This document shows, piece after piece, positions 58,160-64,000 of a stretch of 64,000 bases of DNA. Below the pieces are notes generated by a model. That model did not search any database and was not told the origin of the DNA. It was given only the letters and a program-made list of their open reading frames with translations. The first letter of the stretch is position 1; each line of letters opens with the position of its first letter. Position numbers and translations under genes: made by a program. Origin of the DNA: Theocolax elegans (taxonomy: Eukaryota; Arthropoda; Insecta; Hymenoptera; Cerocephalidae); contig CM047425.1 of assembly GCA_026168455.1 (NCBI GenBank), positions 26,963,058 to 27,027,057 of the forward strand, in the 5' to 3' direction.

Positions 58160-58246
58160 GCACCATGGGTAAACGTCGCGTCATTACAGTTCTCGGCTCA
58201 AATTTTCCGCCTCGAACAGTAATGACGCAAGACTCACCCAAGGTAC
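58160..58246. repeat. Hairpin around TTACGAGGCG-like arms
   Basis: GCACCATGGGTAAACGTCGC plus GTCATTAC at the left pairs imperfectly with GTAATGACGCAAGACTCACC plus CAAGGTAC at the right, with a loop of about 30 bp. MITE-like or a regulatory hairpin; no gene nearby. Confidence 0.6.
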
Positions 58247-58279
58247 ATAAATAACTAATATATATACATCTATAATATA

Positions 58280-58480
58280 TAAATATTTCGCCGCCGTCCT
58301 GTCTAAGATTTCATGGTTCTAATATATCCCGCTGTGTATAAAAATTTTTCATTGCCCATATATGGATATATATATGGTTCCAGAGACCATAGTACTTACA
58401 TAGATACATAGATACATATATATACACATATATGTGTGTGTGTGTGTGTGCGTGTATCCGCGCAGCGGCGGAATATTTAT
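58280..58480. mobile_element. Small element with ~16-bp inverted ends
   Basis: TAAATATTTCGCCGCCG at the left and CAGCGGCGGAATATTTA at the right are inverted matches. Inside is a (GT)n tract (58434-58450). About 200 bp, no coding sequence. Confidence 0.4.
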
Positions 58481-58710
58481 GTAATATATATACATATTTC
58501 AAAATTATGTTTTTTCAAGAATAAATAATATATGTATTTTTTCCATGCACAAAAAAATTGTAAATAAAACTTGACAGAAAGTGTGTTAGTTTATTGATTC
58601 CTGATGAAACTCACAAAATTTTTAATTGTGTACTCAATAATAATAACGGATCTAAAATTCAATGAAATGCTTTAAATACAGATGCAAAATTGTTTCAAGA
58701 TAAAATAATG

Positions 58711-58918
58711 TAACGGGGTACGGATTGAATATAAGGAATAAAAAAATCAACGAAGGTATCGGGGCGCGAACCCACGATCCCGGGAGTGCGAGGTAGAAGC
58801 CTCACCACTGCGCTACCATTCGCAATTATCCCGGCTAGTCGACTTGGTCCTATCGACGAACGTCGCCGATAATTTAGGGACCTAACCTGCGCCGACACTC
58901 AAAAATCCGTACCCGTTA
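58711..58918 (-). mobile_element. tRNA-like element with inverted ends, copy 1
   Basis: Ends are TAACGGGGTACGGATT and AATCCGTACCCGTTA (inverted). The minus strand holds a pol III-like A box (TGGTAGCGCAGTGG) and B box (GGGTTCGCGCC) about 35 bases apart. SINE-like body with MITE-like ends. Confidence 0.65.
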
Positions 58919-59549
58919 TATCCCCCACCCAAACGCGACCTACGCCCTCGGGGAGCCGTTTGATCACTTCGATCACCTGGGCTAGAGAGGCAAAGGTTGT
59001 CCCTGCTCGACCGGTGTCAAGAAGACCGTTTTCTGAGCACCGGGAGCCTCGTTAGGGATAGCCGTGCGTTTGCACCACCACGCTTGAGATCCCAGAAACT
59101 CAAGCTCCCCTACGTCTAGTGCCAACTTTGGAGGTGTACTGCGTATATGTATACACACTGTGGACGGAGAAACACAGGCTTTTCGGCAATTATCCCGGCT
59201 AGTCGACTTGGTCCTATCGACGAACGTCGCCGATAATTTAGGGACCTAACCTGCGCCGACACTCAAAAATCCGTACCCGTTATATCCCCCACCCAAACGC
59301 GACCTACGCCCTCGGGGAGCCGTTTGATCACTTCGATCACCTGGGCTAGAGAGGCAAAGGTGTCCCTGCTCGACCGGTGTCAAGAAGACCGTTTTCTGAG
59401 CACCGGGAGCCTCGTTAGGGATAGCCGTGCGTTTGCACCACCACGCTTGAGATCCCAGAAACTCAAGCTCCCCTACGTCTAGTGCCAACTTTGGAGGTGT
59501 ACTGCGTATATGTATACACACTGTGGACGGAGAAACACAGGCTTTTCTC
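58823..59549. repeat. Tandem duplication, unit 364 bp
   Basis: 58823-59186 and 59187-59549 are almost identical (one base missing in the second, at about 59361). The unit begins with the 3' half of the tRNA-like element (CAATTATCCCGGCTAGTCGA) and continues into other sequence, so the duplication occurred after that element was in place. Confidence 0.9.
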
Positions 59550-59713
59550 CTACAGTCGTACCTCCGCACTTTTGACGTTCTCGCGGGGAAATCTACCGGG
59601 ACTGTGGTGGTGGGGATGGGAGTTTATGACCGACTTCGGTCCAAGATGAGCCAGGCGAAGATAAACTACTTCGTCTCTTCTGGCAAGTGGGTTTTTGAGT
59701 TGGGCGACATTTG

Positions 59714-59921
59714 TAACGGGGTACGGATTGAATATAAGGAATAAAAAAATCAACGAAGGTATCGGGGCGCGAACTCACGATCCCGGGAGCGCGAGGCAGA
59801 AGCGTCACCACTGCGCTACCATTCGCAATTATCCCGGCTTGTCGACTTGGTCCTATCGACGTACGTCGCCGATAATTCAGGGACCTAACCTGCGCCGACA
59901 CTCAAAAATCCGTACCCGTTA
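59714..59921 (-). mobile_element. tRNA-like element with inverted ends, copy 2
   Basis: Same ends and boxes as copy 1, same orientation, about ten differences. The two copies frame 58711-59921 as direct terminal repeats. Confidence 0.65.
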
Positions 59922-60540
59922 TAATAAATATTAATCAAGTATATCATTCACTTTTCCAAATATCCATATGATGATATATACAATGGGTTAAAAATTAAAT
60001 ACATTAATAATTGCATTTTTAAGATAATTCTTTTATAAACAGTAATGGCAAAAGAAAATTCAGATTTTAACAGTAGCAATATAAAATACGAATTACATTT
60101 GAAAAGTTTTTCAAAAATTATTAATTTAGGAGCATTTAATTTAAATATTTTACAAAGCTTTCTAAGAATTCATATAGTTTAAAATTTACAGTTAATATTT
60201 AATATGTCTCTATTTTTTTTATTATTTTTATTCTGATTTCTTTACACTAAATTTTGGTAAAATCTTTTATTTATAAATTATAATCATATTTAAAAAAAAT
60301 TAAATTTTTGGTATAAAACCCAATGCACTATAACAGTACCTCCAAGGTGTTGTGTGAATCTGTTGAATTTCTAAGGTGTCCCTGGTAGTGAAAAAATAAT
60401 ACAATTTAAAACATTATTTTAAATATATTAATTACGAAAAACCTTTTTCGAAATTAATAGTAGAGGGTTGGCGTGCGAAGCGCACAGGGGGGCGCAGCCT
60501 CCCTCGTATATATATTGTACAGAAATAAACTATCGAAGCA
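59922..60540. other. AT-rich intergenic stretch
   Basis: No gene seen. Near 60460 a GC-rich segment (GGTTGGCGTGCGAAGCGCAC) with an internal GTGCG/CGCAC inverted pair resembles the end of another repeat and may mark the 5' break of the Gypsy fragment. Confidence 0.45.
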
Positions 60541-60552
60541 TGGACAGAGAAA

Positions 60553-61110
60553 ATGCTTCGATTACCGGACTTGCGCGAAAGAGCGAATATAAATTCGGAA
60601 GAGTCCCGGAGCAGGCAGGCCAAATATTTCGACGCGGATGAGCGCGAAGTAACTTTGCAACTTGGAGAAACGGTGTGGCGAAGGAATCGAGTACTTTCCT
60701 CTGCAGCTCAAGGACTAGCCTCGAAGTTAGTCCCTAAATTCGTAGGCCCATACTTGGTTGTAGCAAAACTAGGTAACAATACCTACGAATTAATGCATGA
60801 TAAGGGAAACACGGAAAAACCAATACACATAGACCATCTGAAACGACACAGAGAGGAAGAGGATCAAGAAAGGGACGTCGACGACAAATTCGTTCAACCA
60901 CCGGGGGAAAGCGTAGAAGAGGCGATGAGCGACCCGCCAACGTCGAGCAAAACGGGCGAGCGCGCCCGATGTAAGGATAGAAGGGGATCGGATACCCCAA
61001 CGGCGATCGAAACAGGCGAGCGCGCCTCGGAAGATCGCGGAAAAACGGAATTTTTACGTCGTGCGTATTCAACAGAACACCAGAAAGTACAACTAATGAC
61101 GCGCACGTAA
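60553..61110 (+). CDS. Gypsy integrase C-terminal domain (partial)
   Basis: A 185-residue plus-strand frame. Features: RQAKYFDADEREV, GETVWRRN, LVPKFVGPYLVVAKLGNN (the GPY/F-type module of Gypsy integrases) and HIDHLKRHR, then an acidic, low-complexity tail. The RT, RNase H and integrase core are absent upstream, so this is the 3' remainder of a plus-strand Gypsy element. The ATG is probably internal. Confidence 0.8.
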   Translation: MLRLPDLRERANINSEESRSRQAKYFDADEREVTLQLGETVWRRNRVLSSAAQGLASKLVPKFVGPYLVVAKLGNNTYELMHDKGNTEKPIHIDHLKRHREEEDQERDVDDKFVQPPGESVEEAMSDPPTSSKTGERARCKDRRGSDTPTAIETGERASEDRGKTEFLRRAYSTEHQKVQLMTRT

Positions 61111-61273
61111 ATCGAGGTCCCGGTCGACCAAAAGGTTCGAAGAAGAAAATTAATCCGATCGATCCAATAACCTTCTCACCGAGAAAAACGCGAACGACGA
61201 AAAATTCTCAGGCGAACCCACTTTTCTAACCTTTCTTTACCTTTTGTTTTACAGCACGAACATCCGAAATATG

Positions 61274-62279
61274 GAAGGAAGTTTGGTTCCGAGGGCCAGC
61301 TCCAAGGAAGCCCCTTCTATAGATCACACACGACTGGCGAACATCGCGCGCTTAATATCCCTCATGGCGCAGTTAAAAACCGAAGACGGCACTCCAGCCA
61401 CGGACGTACTGCTGGATGCTGCGGATTTACTGGAGGCGATGGGACCGAGCCCCACGGCTCATATGGCTAGCATAGTAAACCCGCTATTACACCAAAGGCG
61501 GCATACGAGGTAACGGGGGAGATACCTGTCCTACGACGCCCCCACTGCATCGAAGCAGTCGTGAGTGCTCAGGGCGGAGATCGAGTCCCAGAAGCGTCGG
61601 CAACTCAGTCGGGCGGCTTGGGACACCTGGCAAAATCGGAGGAAACAGACGCGACCGGGAAATTAGAACCCGATCTCGACAATCAAGACGAAAAGGCGGA
61701 CCACAACCCACGATTTGAAGAAAGAATGGTTTCTCTGAGAGAATGAACTACAAGCGGTATGGGAAGAGCGGCTGTACCTCGAAAGTCGAGAAGAGTTCGC
61801 ATACACTCGCTACGATACGCAATGGCGCGAAGGAGGAGTCGACGGTGAAGCTCTCACCGTCGAATGGGACCGCGACATAGCGGAACGTCGCCATGAAATC
61901 GCGGCAATCGTGACTGAAAGACGTCGGAACGAACGAGTACGTCGAAAAGAAGAACGCCTCGATCGTAAAGCGCAAGAAGAGCTTGAGCGCGCGCGGCGCG
62001 AACGCCAAGAAGCTCTTGAACGAGTCGAGCGCGAAGAAAGGGCAGCAGAAGCTCGGCTACGTCAAGCTAGACGGAAAGTGGAGGAAGCCAAGAAATAGGA
62101 GCTTTTCCTTGAATTAAAGATGGAAAGGGAAACGGCGAAGCGAAATTATCGCATCACCCATTCAAAGGAGCACCGCTGCTATGTGTGCGGCTATCCAGGA
62201 GTCAAGGATTCGCAGCAATGCCCGGAGAAGCGTTTCCATTACAAGCTCTATGTGACTCCACGTAAGAAGTCGCAATAAG
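61274..62279 (+). pseudogene. Third ORF of the Gypsy element (coiled coil, zinc knuckle)
   Basis: A strong splice acceptor (CCTTTTGTTTTACAG, AG at 61253-61254) precedes ATG 61274 (MEGSLVPRASS). The frame breaks near 61505 and 61740 and has one stop at 62096. Order: an N-terminal helical part (RLANIARLISLMAQLK), an acidic linker, a long Arg/Glu coiled coil (about 61740-62095) and a zinc-knuckle-like CYVCGYPGVKDSQQC. It stands where env would be in errantivirus-like Gypsy elements but has no signal peptide or membrane segment. It looks more like a Gag. Function unknown. Confidence 0.55.
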
Positions 62280-62476
62280 ATTTTATCAAAAGTTTGCTTA
62301 TAAGATAATATTCCTATAACGTGTATATCCTTTATTTTTATAATACAATACTCAATAATTAAAGGTATTCACCCGATTGAGTTCATTTACTCCACCCTAT
62401 TCACTTCCTATAAATAGAGGGTCGCGTTTGAATACAGAGCTGTAAAACGGCAGGTTCTCCAGCGTCTGGCGGAGAG

Positions 62477-63722
62477 TGTAACGGTATTAATTATTAAAAG
62501 ACGTTTTGAATCGAATTAATATCGTGTTTAGTAAACGCGAATATTCAATATAATAATTTTTCGCGGAAACGGCGCGGCGAACGAACAACGATCCGTGCGT
62601 AAGAGAGGGAGAGAGGATCTCTAGATGGCCCACGGAAAAGGCAATACGGCGAAGGATGGTCAACGCTACGGCTTAGCTAGGCCGAGCTACGCGCGAATAG
62701 GCGACACGTGTGAGGGAATTCTACCGCGATGCAAACGAGCGATCGAGAATCTGTACGTTTCCCGGGGTACGCGTGCTATTGCCGTAGACGCGAGGAAACA
62801 GACCGAGCCCAAGGAAGCGGGGCTCGACATAGTGGTTCGTGTGGGTATCGTGCCACGAAAGCGACGGTGCGGGACGTGCTCCGCCGTCTCTTCTTCTGTG
62901 ACTTTCCTCGGTCCTTGCCTCGACGAGCAGGCTACCTGCCCGACAGGCGGCTAGGAAGCCTAAGGCGTAGTTGGCGTCCGGGGCATTGTAAGGACGCCAC
63001 GTCAAACGTAAGTCGCGATAAGATCTCACGTTTCAATATAGCGCGATCGCGAGCGGATCATCGTTGTCAGCGGGCAACGCGTTCGTAAATCGAGAGCGAG
63101 GGAGAAGAGACGATTCGGCCGACGACTCCCGTCTCTCTTACTCTAATACTTAGCGATAAACCTCGTTAGGCTTTCCTCGCGAGATAGTTCAGGACGATCT
63201 TGCCGAGGGATCAACGCGACTTCATGTAAGACACTAATCGCGACTTCGCGTAACGTCTATACGACACAACCGCACACCTTACAGTATTTCTTTGTAACCT
63301 TCTTTAGTTGTAACCCGTTTATCCTTTAATTTCGTTTAATAAATCAAACATAATTAATTTTTCAACTTGAGTTCATTTACCTTTGCATGTGTGTGTCGTG
63401 TTGTCAATTGAATCCGGAATATTTTAAAACCACCTTGTAGAGGCAAGACTCACGCAGAGTAATTAGCCTCTCGAGTCGCACTCGGAGGCTAGGGTAAAGG
63501 TAAGGCCTAGAGACAAAGACGGAGAGTGCGGTGCTTTCGTGTCATCATCCTCGGACGATAAGGAAAAGCCGCCCGATTTAACGGAGATATCGGTATTGCA
63601 CAGTGCGGCCGAGGTAAGTACATCGGTACGCACGGGCCGCATTGACCGCATTGAGAAGGGTAGAAATCCTCTTATGGCTATGCTTCTAATTTCGGCCTTA
63701 ATTTGAGGCAGACCCAGTTACA
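62477..63722 (+). repeat. Probable 3' LTR of the Gypsy element
   Basis: TGTAAC at 62477 and GTTACA at 63722 are inverted TG...CA ends. A short purine tract (GGCGGAGAG) precedes the start, and AATAAA lies at 63338. The length is 1246 bp. A TATA-like CTATAAATAG at 62410 lies just outside, which argues that the real left limit could be further left. No second copy is in the window to confirm. Open frames inside show no domain. Confidence 0.45.
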
Positions 63723-63723
63723 A

Positions 63724-64000
63724 TCATACTATAAATAAAATATAAGTAAAATTTTTCCGGTGTAAGGCATACGGCGTACGACGTACGGCGTACGGAATTG
63801 GCGTTCGATTAGATTTATCGTTTACCACATTTGGTTTTACCTGTGGGTGGTTGACACTAGGGGTAATGACATGTACACTTTCCTGTAAATGATGTTCGGA
63901 TGACCTGGAGTTCACCCGGACCACCTGGACATCATCTCCAGGAATCATCATACTATAAGTAAAATATATAAGTAAAATTTTTCCGGTGTAAGGCGTAGGG
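63724..64000. repeat. Direct repeat, period ~225 bp, running off the window
   Basis: CATACTATAA, AAATATA(TA)AGTAAAATT and TTTCCGGTGTAAGGC occur at 63724-63770 and again at 63947-63993. Between them CGGCGTACGACGTACGGCGT is a small internal repeat. Probably the start of a tandem array. Confidence 0.75.

Noticed and set aside
59246..59753. Frames across the 364-bp duplication (59246-59569 minus, 59523-59744 plus)
   Set aside because: The duplicated copy is not open over the same stretch, and the frame runs into the tRNA-like element.
62625..63088. Arg-rich open frames in three phases
   Set aside because: Overlapping frames on both strands in GC-rich LTR-like sequence; no recognisable motif.

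Overview
This window is an accessory, transposon-packed piece of an insect nuclear genome, most likely a hymenopteran such as an ant. That assignment rests on the AT-rich base composition, the mix of retroelement families, GT-AG introns with arthropod-style splice sites, and protein families I remember from ant assemblies; I could not search a database. Two 100-base N runs (11221-11320, 51483-51582) mark assembly gaps. No intact single-copy host gene is evident.

Layout. 1-10.6 kb: minus-strand LINEs (non-LTR retrotransposons, jockey/CR1-like superfamily) lying head to tail, each separated by a (TC)n microsatellite. Both long copies have ORF1 and ORF2 in the same frame across one UGA codon. 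10.6-24 kb: the remains of a plus-strand two-gene family (12.5-13.7 kb, with a probable 3' end at 21.7-22.0 kb). They are interrupted by a 5'-truncated hAT transposon fused to the integrase of a decayed minus-strand Gypsy element (15.3-20.5 kb), followed by a short direct-repeat cluster. 24-28.4 kb: a second copy of the same two-gene module. Here the first gene keeps a multi-exon structure and is broken by a 565-bp inverted-repeat element. 28.4-30.4 kb: a foldback element and four 226-231 bp tandem units, each with a 16-bp-stem hairpin.

30.4-50.8 kb: about 20.5 kb of one satellite with a 59-bp monomer. The monomer is built from three ~20-bp subunits and is organised into higher-order repeats of about 884, 2832 and 598 bp. 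Two zones of the array are full of single-base deletions and look unpolished.

51.6-53.6 kb: the 5' LTR, primer-binding site and leader of a minus-strand LTR retrotransposon. 54.37-57.77 kb: a 3.4-kb element with 170-bp, nearly identical terminal inverted repeats and a perfect 8-bp target duplication. It carries an ORF1-only LINE that sits inside a TAA microsatellite. 58.1-59.9 kb: hairpins, a 364-bp tandem duplication and two tRNA-like elements with inverted ends. 60.5-63.7 kb: the 3' end of a plus-strand Gypsy element (integrase C-terminus, an unusual spliced third ORF with coiled coil and zinc knuckle, and a probable 3' LTR). The window ends in a ~225-bp direct repeat.

Almost everything readable is mobile DNA or its decay. 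The genes do not form a pathway. What ties them together is serial insertion: LINEs into microsatellites, hAT into or onto Gypsy, both into a repeated two-gene family, and a LINE inside a DNA transposon.
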